From Sambucus nigra (taxonomy: Eukaryota > Streptophyta > Magnoliopsida > Dipsacales > Adoxaceae): 64,000 bases of DNA. Positions 45,642 through 56,304 of the stretch are shown one piece after another; the stretch's first letter is position 1, and every line of letters begins with the position of its first letter. Where the stretch lies: contig OX422208.1 in the NCBI GenBank assembly GCA_949130495.1, positions 690,199,702 through 690,263,701 on the forward strand, in the 5' to 3' direction. The notes beneath the pieces are model-generated. The model had not been told where the DNA came from. It saw only the letters and a program-made list of their open reading frames with translations, and did not search any database. Made by a program: the position numbers and the translations under genes.

Positions 45642-46661
45642 TTGACGAGCTGCTTTAATATAATCCTAAAAAAGGATGAAGCAATTAAAGCTTCATGCTC
45701 CTTGTCCAGTGTGGAAGGAGCTCTGGCAGAAGCTATCAAGTCTTTGGACGATTCTCGCCAGACATATGCTACTGATAAGGCTGTCTGGGAGAAAAGGCTT
45801 GCCTCCACCGAGCAACAGAAAGCTTGAGCTGTTGATGCCTCCAAGGAGTTGGAGAAGAGAATAAATGCCCTGGAGAAGGAAAATAAGGAGCTCGAAGAGA
45901 AGCTCAAAACTGCTAGGGAGCTTGAAGATAAGCTCAAGGCTGCTGAGGAGGAGCTGGCTAAACTTAGGGAAGTAGGTCGGCAGAAGGAGGAGATTGAAAA
46001 CAAATTGAAAGCTGCTGATAATCTACTGTCCGAGAAGCTCTCCTCGGAAAAATTGAAGAGGAAGATGGCTGTGAAGAAGTCCTTCAACGCTGGCTGGGAC
46101 AAGGGGTGGAACAAGGGGTTGGCTGCCATGGTGTCGCAAGTGGACTATGGCAGCCTCAAATACTTTAGGGGTGGTTGGGTTGCTGCTCTCCAGGAAATGA
46201 AAGTTGATGAATCTTCTGAGCTTTTCCAGCAACACATTCCTGGTCCCCCTCCAACCCCAGAAGATCTTGAAGAGGACGAAGCTGCTTCAGAAGAGTCTTC
46301 TATGGTGATGAGAGATAATCCCCCAGCCATTCAGCCTGCTACCGAGGAACTTCAGTAGATTGTTACTTCCTCCGAGCAGCTGCCCGTGTTCCCCGAGCAA
46401 CTATCCATTCCCTCCGAGCAACCTACTTCCTCGTCCCAGCCTCCCGATAAGGTTTTGGGAGATAAGGAAAAGGTGTAGAGTTGTTCGAGTTTCTCTTTAT
46501 CTTTTTCTTTTTCAAATGTAACCCACATATGTAACTCTGAACTTTATGATCTAATAAAACTTGGACTTTTTTGCATACTGTTGTTTATCTTCTATTCATA
46601 CTCTGCTTATATTTCTTATTGATGATTTCTCTTTCTTTCTCTGCTAGTTTCTGGCCAGGAT

Positions 46662-47940
46662 GGAATTACTATCTGCCCATGATACTAAGTTGCTACGATA
46701 ATGTAATGAATATTTTAAAGCTGGTCACACAGACCTGAGTGCAGCACAAGTTATAAACATCCTAGGCCAAGATGCTTCAAAACAGGCAGTGGAAGCATAT
46801 CAATATCTGAAGTGTCTACTTGATCGAGCGATGTCCAATAATGTGGCCTATTATGATATGATCGAGGATCTCCAAGGCACCCTCGAAGACCTTCAGCTTC
46901 AATACAAAGAATCCACTGCCCTGTTGCATGAGGGGTATGAGAAGAAGTACAAGCTGATCATTGCCGACAAGGGCTACGAGAAGCTTTTTGCTGGGTACGA
47001 TGTGAGGGAGAGAACCCTGAAAGGTGAGGTCGAGGAATGAAGACAGATTGTCGAGTTGCTGGAGCAAGAGAACAATAACTTGCAGAAAGAGCTATCACAG
47101 TTGAAGTCTGCAGCCTCTTCTTCAAAAGCCTTAATCCCAGTGACCGATGAGGGATTTTCGTTCCTAGAGGTCGAGAATGCCAACTTAAGGGACGAATTGG
47201 AAACCTTAAAGAGAGTTGGCCCCTTTACATCAACTCGTGGATGAGCAAGAGCTCCTTGGGGATGAGCAAGAGCAGCTCGGATTCCTGTCGAGGAACAGAG
47301 GACTCAGTCTGCCTTAGAGAACTAGGCCTTCCAGGTAATGGCGAAGAACCAGGCTTTGGCTGAAATGTTAAAGAAAATCAGAGACTTGGAAGAGCAGCTC
47401 TCCACGCAGAAATCTACCTTGGAGAACAAAGAGCTCTTCGTCAAAAATCTCCACGAGCAGTTGGACAGACTAACATATCATTTCCATAAACAGCCAAGGG
47501 AGTTCTGGATGGCTGGATACAACGAAGCTCTCTTTCACTTGGATGATCGTATCCAGAATGCCAATAATGAGGGCTACAAGCAAGGCTGGTTGAATGCCTT
47601 AGGTGTGCTGCAGCTCGAACAGGGTCATTACCTGTGGGACTACCATGATCCCGGGCTGCTCGACTTACCTGTGCCACCATTCAAACTGGACATGAGTTGG
47701 ATCCCTGCTCGGGCCATTCCTCGGAGCTTGATTTCCAAATATCTCGGTGACTACAATCTCCATGCAATTGTTGAAGTATCTCGTCCCGAGCACCTTCTAG
47801 ATCGACCATCCGTGATGAATGTCAGGATGTTAAAGGATCTCAACTTCATAAATTCTCCTCTGGCTTTAAATGATCCGCCTGCTGGCGAGGAACCGGTGTC
47901 AAAAGCAGAGGGGAAAAAACCAGTAGATTTGGAATTTTGA
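46662..47940 (+). pseudogene. TatC antisense gene 2 (coiled coil)
   Basis: A second plus-strand gene follows gene 1. It starts near ATG 46662 (MELLSAHDTKLL), soon has a TAA, then reads through NEYFKAGHTDLSAAQVINIL and YQYLKCLLDRAMSNN. A TGA at 47038 and a frameshift near 47225 break it. The rest is a coiled coil (EMLKKIRDLEEQLSTQKSTL) followed by FWMAGYNEALFHLDDRIQNA, GYKQGWLNALGV and a Pro-rich end (LLDLPVPPFKLDMSWIPARA). The block AGY-N-EALF...GYKQGWLNAL recalls AGWDKGWNKGL in gene 1, so the two may be ancient duplicates. A possible acceptor (CTCTGCTAG) lies 20 bp before the start, so the gene may be a further exon of gene 1. The function is unknown. Confidence 0.72.
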
Positions 47941-48214
47941 TGTACTTGTTAGTATACATATCAATGTAACTTTCATTTCATTATCAATGTAATCTGTTTT
48001 TTATTTTCAATTTAATGAAAGACTTTCATTTTTGTTTGCAAATCTTAACTGCTATTGTCTTGTAATTATCAAACACTTTATATTTGTGCATATCTGTTAA
48101 AAAGATAACAGTATTATGTGGTTTATCGACAAACTCAGTAATAACTAAAAAGTTACAAGTATCAATAATGTTACTCGATCACTTAATAATAAAGTCACGA
48201 GTATAAAAAATGTT

Positions 48215-48815
48215 TAAAATGTCTCCAACCAACCAAGTTCGTTAAATTCTCCATGTCGACCAACTACAGTTAGTGGGTTTTTATCTCCGACCAGCCATAG
48301 TTAGTAAATTTTTCTCTTAAATGTTTCCGACCAACCAAGGTCGGTAAATTTTCTTTGTCAACCAACTACAATTGGTGGGTTTTTATCCCTGACCAGCCAT
48401 AGTTAGTCTTTTTGAAATAATTTTACCTCCCGGCCAACATAAGTTGGCATTTTCGAAATAAGTTGGCATTTTCGAGAACATATGTACTTCCTAACCAACA
48501 TAAGTTGGCATTTTTAGGAATATTTTGTTTCCTAGCCAAACAGGTTCGCATTTTTAGGAATATTTTGTTTCCTAGCCAAACAGGTTGGCATTTTTAGGAA
48601 TATTTTGTTTCTTTCCTAGCCAAACAGGTTGGCATTTTTAGGAATATTTTGTTTCCTAACCAACCGAGGTTGGCATTTTTAGGAATATTTTTTCCTAACC
48701 AACCGAGGTTGGCATTTTTAGGAATATTTTGTTTCCTAGCCAAACAGGTTGGCATTTTTAGAAATATTTTGTTTCCTAACCAACCGAGGTTGGCATTTTT
48801 AGGAATATTTTTGCT
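48215..48815. repeat. Tandem array in TatC (about 40-bp units plus older 65-bp units)
   Basis: From about 48505 to 48812 a 39-44-bp unit holding GTTGGCATTTTTAGGAATAT repeats about eight times (GCATTTTT at 48548, 48588, 48632, 48673, 48712, 48752, 48793). Two versions mix: CCTAGCCAAACAGG and CCTAACCAACCGAGG. The second contains the hairpin CCAAC-CGAG-GTTGG. From 48215 to 48450 lies a looser repeat of CCGACCAACCAAGGTCGG and GACCAGCCATAGTTAGT. The array sits between pol and the antisense genes. An open frame through it is a by-product. Confidence 0.92.
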
Positions 48816-48957
48816 GAGTAGTCTGAGCTTTGCCGAGTTTTGCCGAGTAGTGTGTAGCACTAGTATTCCCCGAAAAATTCTCAATAAAAAGGAAAACTTT
48901 GGCAGAATATCTTCATTTTATTCATATCGATGGAACTGCGTTACATGGGAATATACA

Positions 48958-50910
48958 TCACTGATAATACTTGCGCAGGTGCTCTGCGTTCCATGCATTC
49001 TTAAACTCCTCGCCTTCTAAAGTTGCTATTCGATAAGTTCCTGGTCGAACAACTTCTGTAACTCGGTATGGTCCATGCTAATTTGCCTCCAGTTTATTGT
49101 GCTTTTGAATTACTTTCTTCAGCACATAGTCTCTTTCTTTCAGGTCGCATTTCTTCACCCTCTTGTTGTAAAACAAAGCTGTTCGCTGCTGGTATGCAGC
49201 ATTTCTGATGGCTGCTTCTTCTCTAACTTCCTCGAGCATGTCTAAATCCAGTCTTCTCATTAAGTCGCTGACAGGGGAATTGAAATTCAGTACCCTGTGT
49301 GTTGGGAGGCCCAACTCGGCAGGTATAACAGCTTCACTTCCAAACACCAGCATATATGGTGATTCTCCAGTTGCTACTCGGGGAGTAGTTCGGTAGGCCC
49401 AGAGTACTAATTGTAGCTCGTTGATCCAATTCGATTTTGCATCATCCAGTCTTTTCTTCAAGACGTTTAGCAGCGTTCTGTTTGTCACTTCAGTTTGTCC
49501 ATTGCTTTGAGGATGGCCTGGTGCTGAGTGGACCTTCAAAATGTTTGACTGATGACAATAGGCAGTGAACTCCTCGTTATCAAATTGTGTTCCATGGTCT
49601 GTGATGAAAGCATGAGGAAGACCATATCGATAAATGATGTTCTTCTAAACAAATTGGTAAACCTTCTCGTACGTCATATCAATGAGTGGCTAAACTTTTA
49701 CCCACTTAGTAAAATAATCTACTGCGACGAGGAGGTATTTGAATCTTCCTCGGGTCGTTGGCAGTGGCCCAACCAAATAAATTCCCCATAAGGCAAATGG
49801 CCAAGGGGAAGTTATGGGTGTCAACAATGCTTGTGGAGTTCTTCGGATGGAGGAAAAGCGCTGGCACTTGTCACATTTCTTAGCATAGGCTATACAATCA
49901 GCCGTCATCGTCGGCCAGTAGTATCCCTGCGTCATCACCCTTTGTAAAAGAGTCCGACCTGCTACATGTGCTCCACAGGACCCTTTATGGATCTCTTCAA
50001 TCAATTCGTTCACCTCAGAGGGATGTACACATCTCTGTAAACCTGCCATAATTCCTCGTCTATATAAAACACCTTTAGTTAATACATACCGAGCAGCTTT
50101 AAACTTCAATTTCTTGGCTGCGAGCTTGTCAATTGGTAATTCTCCCTCTTCAATATATGCCATAATGGGATCCATCCAAGATGGTCCTAAATCAAGGGTA
50201 ATAAAGTTCATCGTCAGATCTTCATCTATACTCCGACCAGATAGCACTTCAATTAGGATTGTTCGTCGTAGCTTGGTGCGAGTAGCTGATGCGAGTCGAG
50301 CTAGGGCGTCTGCTCTCGCATTCTCCATTCTTGGTATTCTGACCAGCTGAATAGCGGCAAATTCTGACACCAGCTCCTTTGCCTTTGCATGATATCTGAT
50401 CATTAATTCTCCTCTAACTGCATATACTCCCAACATTTGATTTACGATCAATTGAGAATCACTGAAGACAATAACCTGCTGCGCCTCCATAATTTTTGCC
50501 AAACTAAGTCCTGCAATCATGGCCTCATACTCAGCCTCATTGTTGGAAGCTTTGAATTGGAAATGCAGGGTGTATTCTATGTCGACCTCATCCGGAGTGC
50601 TAAAAACTATCCCCGCGCCACATCCTGCAGTGCAAGATGAGCCATCTACATATAGCCTCCATATAGGTAACTCGTCTTCAAATTTTTGCTCAGTCAGAGT
50701 TCCTCGGTGAAATGTTTGCTGCATCCTTTCATCCTCTCCGGATTTTTCTTGCTCTTCGTCGATCATCTTTTCTTGCCTTTTTACCAATCGAAATTGGTCT
50801 GAGCTTGAATTTGATGATCCTGTAATATCCACTTGCCCTTTAACCAATCGGATTTGGTTTGAGCTAGTGTTTGTTGATCCTGTAACATCCACAGGTTGAT
50901 CAGCGAGCAA
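48958..50910 (-). pseudogene. pol: TatC second RNase H and integrase
   Basis: This is the end of gag-pol, in the same frame as everything upstream. The second RNase H (archaeal type) has LYVDGSSCTAGCGAGIVF, NNEAEYEAMIAGLSLAK, VIVFSDSQLIVNQMLG and NARADALARLASA. Integrase follows: the zinc domain CVHPSEVNELIEEIHKGSC to CDKCQRF, the core with D in VAVDYFTKW, D in ITDHGTQFDNEEF, and E in PQSNGQTEVTNR. So, unlike TatB, all three catalytic residues are present. The C-terminal domain has HGPYRVTEVVRPGTYRIATL and ends NAEHLRKYYQ. Stops sit at 49690, about 49645 and 49078, the last replacing the W before HGPY. Confidence 0.9.
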
Positions 50911-51060
50911 CTTTTATTCCTCGTCCGGAGTGCTCACAACTATCCCTGCGCCACATCCTATAACATCCACACGCCCTTTTACCAATCGAAATTGGTCTGA
51001 GCTTGTGTTTGTTGATCCTGTAACATCCACAGGTTGATGAGCGAGCAACTTTTGCTCCTC
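50590..51060 (-). repeat. Internal duplication in the TatC RNase H linker
   Basis: The linker QPVDVTGSTNTSSxQxRLVKG occurs twice (about 51040 and 50890) and a third, looser copy follows. Between the first two lies CGAGIVVSTPDEE, a copy of the start of the second RNase H at 50600-50630. The first copy ends in TAA at 50911. The segment looks like a partial tandem duplication of about 150 bp. Confidence 0.75.
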
Positions 51061-52410
51061 GGGGGTATCAGGATAGGTGAACTCTGCTATAAAATCTGCC
51101 ACAGCTTGCCCTTTTAGTGATGATCTGGGTTTATAGACTATATCATATTCACCGAGATCTATTGCCCAGTACATCAATCTCCCTGATGTTTCTGGCTTCT
51201 GAAGGACTTGCCTCAATGGCATATCGGTATATACTACTATGGTATGAGCCTGGAAGTATGGCCTCATTCTCCTACTTGCCTCAATAAGCGCCAGTGCTAA
51301 CTTTTCCAGCCTTGGATATCTGATCTCTGCTCCTCGGAAGGCCTTACTTGTGTAGTAAATTAGTTTTTGCACTCCATTCTCCACTCTGATCAATGCCGAG
51401 CTAATTGCATTCTCATACACTGCAAGATACAAGTACAATTTTTCTCCCATCACTGGCCTGGACAACAGTGGAGGTTCTCCCAAGTATTTCTTCAAGTCTT
51501 GAAAAGCCTTCTCGCATTCATCATTCCACTCAAAAGTCTTTCTGAGTGTCTTGAAGAATGGGAGACATCTATCAGTTGCTCGTGACACAAATCTATTGAG
51601 TGCTGCTACTCGTCCTGTGAGACTCTGTACTTCCTTCTTCGTCGTTGGAGATCGCAGCAATAATAGAGCTTTGATCTTTTCAGGATTTGCCTCAATGCCT
51701 CGCTGATTGACAATGTATCCGAGAAGCATGCCTTCTCGTACTCCAAATATGCACTTCGTTGGGTTCAGCTTCATTTGATATTTATCCAGTTGATCAAAAG
51801 TCTGACTTAAGTCAACTAGATGATCGGCAACTTTCTTGCTTTTCGTCAGCATATCGTCAACATAGACTTCCATATTGCAACTGATTTGTTCAGCAAAGAC
51901 TTTGTTCATCAGCCGCTGATATGTCACACCTGCATTTTTCAAACCAAAAGGCATAACATTATAACAATAAGTTCCCCGAGGGGTAATGAAAGAAGTACTC
52001 TACCTGTCTTCAGGTTTCATTTTGATCTGATTGTATCCAGAATAAGCATCCATGAAGCTCAGCAACTTGTGTCCCGAGGTAGCATCCACCAGTTGATCAA
52101 TTCAGGGCAGTGGAAAGTGATCCTTTTGGCATGCTTTGTTGAGGTCGGTGAAGTCAACAAACATCCTCCACTTGTTGTTTTTTTTCTTTACCATCACCAC
52201 ATTGGCTAACCAGTCTGGATATTTAACATCTTCAATGAAACAAGCCTTCTGGAGCTTCTCGACTTCCTCCTATATAGCTTGATTCTTCTCGGGACTAAAT
52301 ACTCTTCTTCTCTGCTTCACAGGCTTGATATCCTTATTGACATTAAGTTCATGACATAAGAAGTTTGGGTCTATCCCAGGCATATCTTCATGACTCCATG
52401 CAAAAGTTTG
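50914..52410 (-). pseudogene. pol: TatC reverse transcriptase and first RNase H
   Basis: RT reads in one frame from about 52410. Early motifs are WRMFVDFTDLNKACQKDHFP near 52170 and SFMDAYSGYNQIKM near 52050. It continues MPFGLKNAGVTYQRLMNKVF and VYVDDMLTKS (catalytic DD near 51865). Four stops (about 52411, 52275, 52108 and 52000) break the first half. The thumb and RNase H are whole: MKLNPTKCIFGV, TGRVAALNRFVSRATDRCLP, YPRLEKLALALIEASRRMRP, YWAIDLGEYDIVYKPRSSLK, DFIAEF. RT and RNase H convert the RNA into double-stranded DNA in the particle. Confidence 0.92.
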
Positions 52411-53493
52411 TCATCTGCTTCTAAGGAAAGTTATCAATTCATGTTTTAATGAGGCTTCCAACGACGAACCTACTTGAGTAGTTCGCTCAGGGTGTTCGTC
52501 GTCCAGAATGATGTTTTCAGTAGCTTCCACCACTTGACCCTTCATGAGTTGCGACTCATCTCGAGGATCCAATGTTTCAATCTCTGCACCTTCATCGACT
52601 TGATAGGTAGTAGTCTTTTTCTTTGATTCCTCCAATTCTTCTTGCTCGGCGGATGAATAATAGCATTCCCGAGCTACTTTCTGATCACCTTTCACAACTC
52701 CTACTCCAAAGTTTGTTAGAAATTTTAGGCACTGATACACTGTAGATGGTACAGCCTCGAACTTCTTCAATCCTACTATTCCCATGATGATATTATACGA
52801 TGATTGGGCATTCTTATCCATCACGAAGAAATGTATTCTTTCTGTCCGACAAGCAGTCCACGTACCAATGAATATATCCAACTTGATCATCCCAAGCGGA
52901 AATACTTTCTCGCCAGCAAAACCGATGAGGGGTCTGTGGTAAGGCTCCAGTCGAGATAGCTTTAGATTTAAACTATCGAAGCACGAGTAGAACATGATGT
53001 CTGCCGAGGTACCATTGTCGACCAGTACTCTTGAAATCATAACCTCCTTCATCCTCATTTTGATCACCAGTGGATCATCGTGAGGATATAGAACACCTGC
53101 GAGGTCATTTTTTGAGAACCCAATGACCAACTTCTCTTTGTTCACCTTTCTCGGGCGATCCTCCTCAGCTAGATTTATTCGCTGAATGTACGAGCCAGCT
53201 TGAGCCTCACCGAGGTAAGCTTTTCTCTCTGCAATAAGGTCTCCTCCTCCTGCATCTCCACCTGTTATAACATTACAGTCAAACGACCCAAAGCGTATTG
53301 AAAATACCTCTCGTTCTGGCTGCCTTGGTCTCTTGGGAAGATCGAGGTCGTCTTCTGGATCAACTTCATGGTTTCTTTTCTTGTTCTCCTCTGCTCGACG
53401 AGGAGATCTAGGCCTCTCTCTTTCTCGGTCGTTGTTTCTTCTTTCATTTCCACGATCAACATACTTTGACAGCTTTCCTCGTCGGATGAGTGT
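52411..53493 (-). pseudogene. pol: TatC protease region
   Basis: After the gag knuckle and a basic, charged linker (KYVDRGNERRNNDRERERP), the aspartic protease domain starts near KEKLVIGFSKNDLAGVLYPH. The active site is SRVLVDNGTSADIMFYSC, close to the Tat consensus DNGSSAD. The domain goes on with GFAGEKVFPLGMIKLDIFIG and FVMDKNAQSSYNIIMG and reaches LDPRDESQLMKG before RT. There is no stop inside it. It ends at a TGA at 52411 and is preceded by a TAA at 53494. It would mature the polyprotein. Confidence 0.9.
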
Positions 53494-55002
53494 TTAGATC
53501 TTATTCTGAAGAGCTATGCAATTTTTGGTCATATGGCCATGATCATTGTGAAACTCGCAATATTTTTCCCTATTCCTCGTGTCAGGGCCTGCCTTCATTT
53601 TCTTTGGCCAGTTTAACTCCTCGCTGTTCTTAATTTCTTCCAGGACGTGGTTGATATCTACCTTCAAAGGAGTGTAATTATCAAATTTCTTCAATACCTC
53701 CCATGACGACCTATTTTTCGATTGTTTGTCACCACCATTGTTCTTATATTCTTTCTTCTTGGTTTTGTCGACTTTCACCTTGGTTTCTTTATCCATATTC
53801 TTCTTCACAACCATAGCCACCTCGCCATTCATGATTTTGGCCACTTTCGCCATCAATTCTGACATAGTTGTGGGTAGATCTTTGGCCAAAGTGTAATACA
53901 ACTTGTTAGGCAACAGCCCACTCATCAAGGCAGTGATCGCTGTCTTTTCCTCATAATCAATGACTTCAAGTTTCTCGTTATTGAAACGAGTTATATAATC
54001 TCTGGTACTTTCACCAGCTTTTTGTCTAACACTTAACAGATGTGCTACTCGTTTAGCAGGCTTTGTCCCCAAGCAGAAATTTCCAATGAATAACTCAGCC
54101 AGTTGAAAGAAAGTTGAGATCTTACCCCGAGGAAGATTATTATACCATATTTGAGCAGATCCGGTAAGAGTTTCCGAGAATGCCATGCATCTCATCTCAT
54201 TTGAGACAGCATAGATGTCGGCAGTAGCTTGATATTGTTCTATATAAAGAACAGGGTCAGTCTTTCCATCATATTTGGGGGTCAAAACAGGTGGTTTGAA
54301 CTTTGATGGTGTTGGAAAATCTACAATGGCCTGGACAAAAGGTGTTCCTCGAACAAAGGTTCGTTGTAGAGGGTTCTTGGTTTTAACCATTTCCCCTAAT
54401 CTATCCTCCAGCCTTTGAATAGAGACTTTCCATGCATCATTTCCTTCTTCGGGCCTCTTGGTTCGAGCAGCTGATCGCGTTGAAGTGGCTTCCTGGGATC
54501 TATCCTGACGAGCAGCTGGTCGCGACTGGGCAGATCCTTCCCTTAAGGCTGTTGATCGTCGAAAGCTCCTCGACGCTGCATTAAGAGGACTTTTGTTCCT
54601 CCTAGGGCCTAGTCAGTCGAAAGGAGAACCCCTACTTAATCTTTCCAATGCGCTGGTCCTTTCTGGGGAGAGAGTGACACGTTGTTCAGTATCTGTGGCT
54701 CGCACTGACGAAGTTCGCCCAGGATGATAAGAGAAATCATCAGATTCCTCATTGCGATATGAATTGGTACGCCTAGTACGTGAGGGTGGTGCACGGGTGT
54801 TTCTTTGAATACTTCGTGGTCCTGAATGGTCTGACGCACCGCCATGGAGAGTTTGGATGAGTTGTCGCATTGTTTCTTGCATGATGGTCTGGCCCTGAGC
54901 CAGATTTGTCATTATTCCAGTCAGATCTGGAATATTTGGCGGAGCAGATGGGTTTGGAGGGGTTCCAACGTTGCGATTGCTGGATTCAGGAATATCAGCC
55001 AT
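53494..55002 (-). pseudogene. gag: TatC gag
   Basis: Gag begins MADIPESSNRNVGTPPNPSA 42 bp after the PBS. It runs in a single frame with one TGA (54613) before the final TAA (53494). After a Ser/Arg-rich region the capsid part has PKYDGKTDPVLYIEQYQATA, FSETLTGSAQIWYNNLPRG and ESTRDYITRFNNEKLEVIDY. The knuckle is CEFHNDHGHMTKNC. Each of these blocks matches TatB gag. The TAA at 53494 lies within the knuckle-protease linker, so it probably replaces a sense codon of a continuous gag-pol frame. Confidence 0.92.
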
Positions 55003-55043
55003 TTGTGATGGATTATTTTTTGTGAGAAAACGATATTACTAGT

Positions 55044-55063
55044 CGTTCCCACAGACGGCGCCA
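55044..55063 (-). promoter_or_regulatory. Primer binding site of TatC
   Basis: TGGCGCCGTCTGTGGGAACG on the minus strand, six bases after the LTR. This is the PBS reported for Tat/Ogre-type elements. Confidence 0.88.
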
Positions 55064-55069
55064 ATCTTT

Positions 55070-55689
55070 TGATGTAAAAAATTAGATCACTATAATTATT
55101 CAATCACAAATAAATAAATGAGACAAAGAATTTTAAAGTGGTTCAGCCTTATAAGAATGGCCTACGTCCACTGTTGTTTTATTCCGGAGTGTTTGGGAAT
55201 TCTCAATTACAAGTTCTATCAAGAAATTCCGGTCTCGATTCCCCCTCTCTCTACAATGAGGATTGTACAATGTATTTATAACCATGAGGCTGTAATGTGA
55301 AAGGGTAATACATTAAATGGGATACATGTGAAAGGGTAATACATTTAATTCCCCTTAAGCATGTGCGTCTGAATGATAAGCGTTTAATGAATCAGTTGAA
55401 CTATTAGTTATCCTGTTATTAATGCTTTGTTTGAGGTGCAGCTCGGACAGCCTGAGTTGCTCAGACCGCCTAAACTTCTTGGTACTTAAGAGTTCCTCGG
55501 TGAGGTCTTGTTCCTCGGAGCGTATGAGTTCCTCGGGGAAGCAGTGTTCCTCGGGGAAATAGTCTTCCTCGTTGTTATCTTATTCCTTGGAGCATGTGAG
55601 TTCCTCGAAAGTGTTTGTTGTTGCCATGTAGATTGCCACGTGTCTTCATTCAATTGGGCCATGTCAGCAGACCAAATTTGGTATCAACA
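55070..55689 (-). repeat. 5' LTR of TatC (right copy)
   Basis: On the plus strand it starts TGATGTAAAAAATTAG and ends TTTGGTATCAACA. It has about 19 bp more than the left copy (an extra CAGCCTGAGTTGCTCAGAC-like piece near 55449). Confidence 0.93.
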
Positions 55690-56304
55690 ACTGTATTATT
55701 ACCCGGATATAATATTTACTACCATTATATACGTACCTTTACCACAATATCCACACATATAACATACGTATATCCATCCCTTCGAGTATACCCTCGCCGG
55801 ATGATTCCCTCTAATATGATATCTCACTAGGTGTGCTCACAAAACCTAGTTTTCCCAAGTTGGAATCGCTCACCAACTTGTCCCAAAATATAAACGTAGT
55901 GGAGGCGGTCATATTCCTTCCCTGAAAGTGAGATAATCCCTCACCCATATATACCGGACGCTATGACCTGGGGATATATTCGCCCTACTCCTCAAGATAG
56001 GGGATTTACCCACATCGCGCAACCTCCCTTGATAGCATTAGAGTATATAAATTGAATAAATATCTAGTCACTGATATTTAATATCACACACAATATATAC
56101 ACGTATATATATACTATCACTACACCGTATATATATAATATAAACCCCGGATTTACCGTGTACTAAAAATCCCGCACACTGCCTGTAATTTAATATCACA
56201 CACAATATATACATGTATATATATATACTATCACTATACCGTATATATATAACAAAAACCCCGGCTTTACCGTGTACTCAAAATCCCGTACACTGCCTGT
56301 AATG
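55690..56304 (-). repeat. Chromovirus LTR fragment, minus strand
   Basis: Read on the minus strand, it follows the middle of the ChrB LTR: the cytosine-poor CCTCCACTACGTTTATATTT block, the TAGTGCTATCA-like block, and the GGTAAATCC / GTGATAGTATATATATAC blocks. The last part is present twice (56083-56160 and 56196-56285). Neither LTR end is visible. Confidence 0.7.

Larger units (their letters stand above)
44247..46478 (+). pseudogene. TatC antisense gene 1, three exons
   Basis: The gene is antisense to gag-pol. Exon 1 (about 44247-44788; no ATG found) carries the gypsy-type domain: IAECGFSFPPNPLCLEFCHY, IAPKTWRIVNGVHRLN, RIGIPEIMFCYRWAVN. Exon 2 (44881-45563) starts DNKRKCPKEADVNIRHLKL. It continues through a stop at 45012 into a Ser/Pro-rich linker (RMKRIRPTTLFEKPASGSG) and ends LAARHLAS at the donor GTAAGT. 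Exon 3 (45642-46478) is a long coiled coil (KRINALEKENKELEEKLK) with stops at 45825 and 46356, then SFNAGWDKGWNKGL, an acidic part and a Gln/Pro tail. All exons stay in frame with the introns removed. An AATAAA signal lies at 46553. The job is unknown. Confidence 0.85.
43207..55689 (-). mobile_element. TatC: full-length Tat-like element on the minus strand, 12.5 kb
   Basis: On the minus strand: 5' LTR (55070-55689), PBS (55044-55063), gag-pol (55002-48958), tandem array (48215-48815), two antisense genes on the plus strand (44247-47940), polypurine tract and 3' LTR (43207-43808). The LTRs differ by about 5% and by one 19-bp insertion. Direct flanks TGTGT and ACTGT do not form a convincing target duplication. 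It belongs to a Tat family different from TatA/TatB. Confidence 0.92.

Noticed and set aside
48594..49020. Overlapping repetitive open frames on both strands (KNANLGWLG and NQPRLAFLGIF repeats)
   Set aside because: These are translations of the 40-bp TatC tandem array; other copies of the unit carry stops or frame changes.
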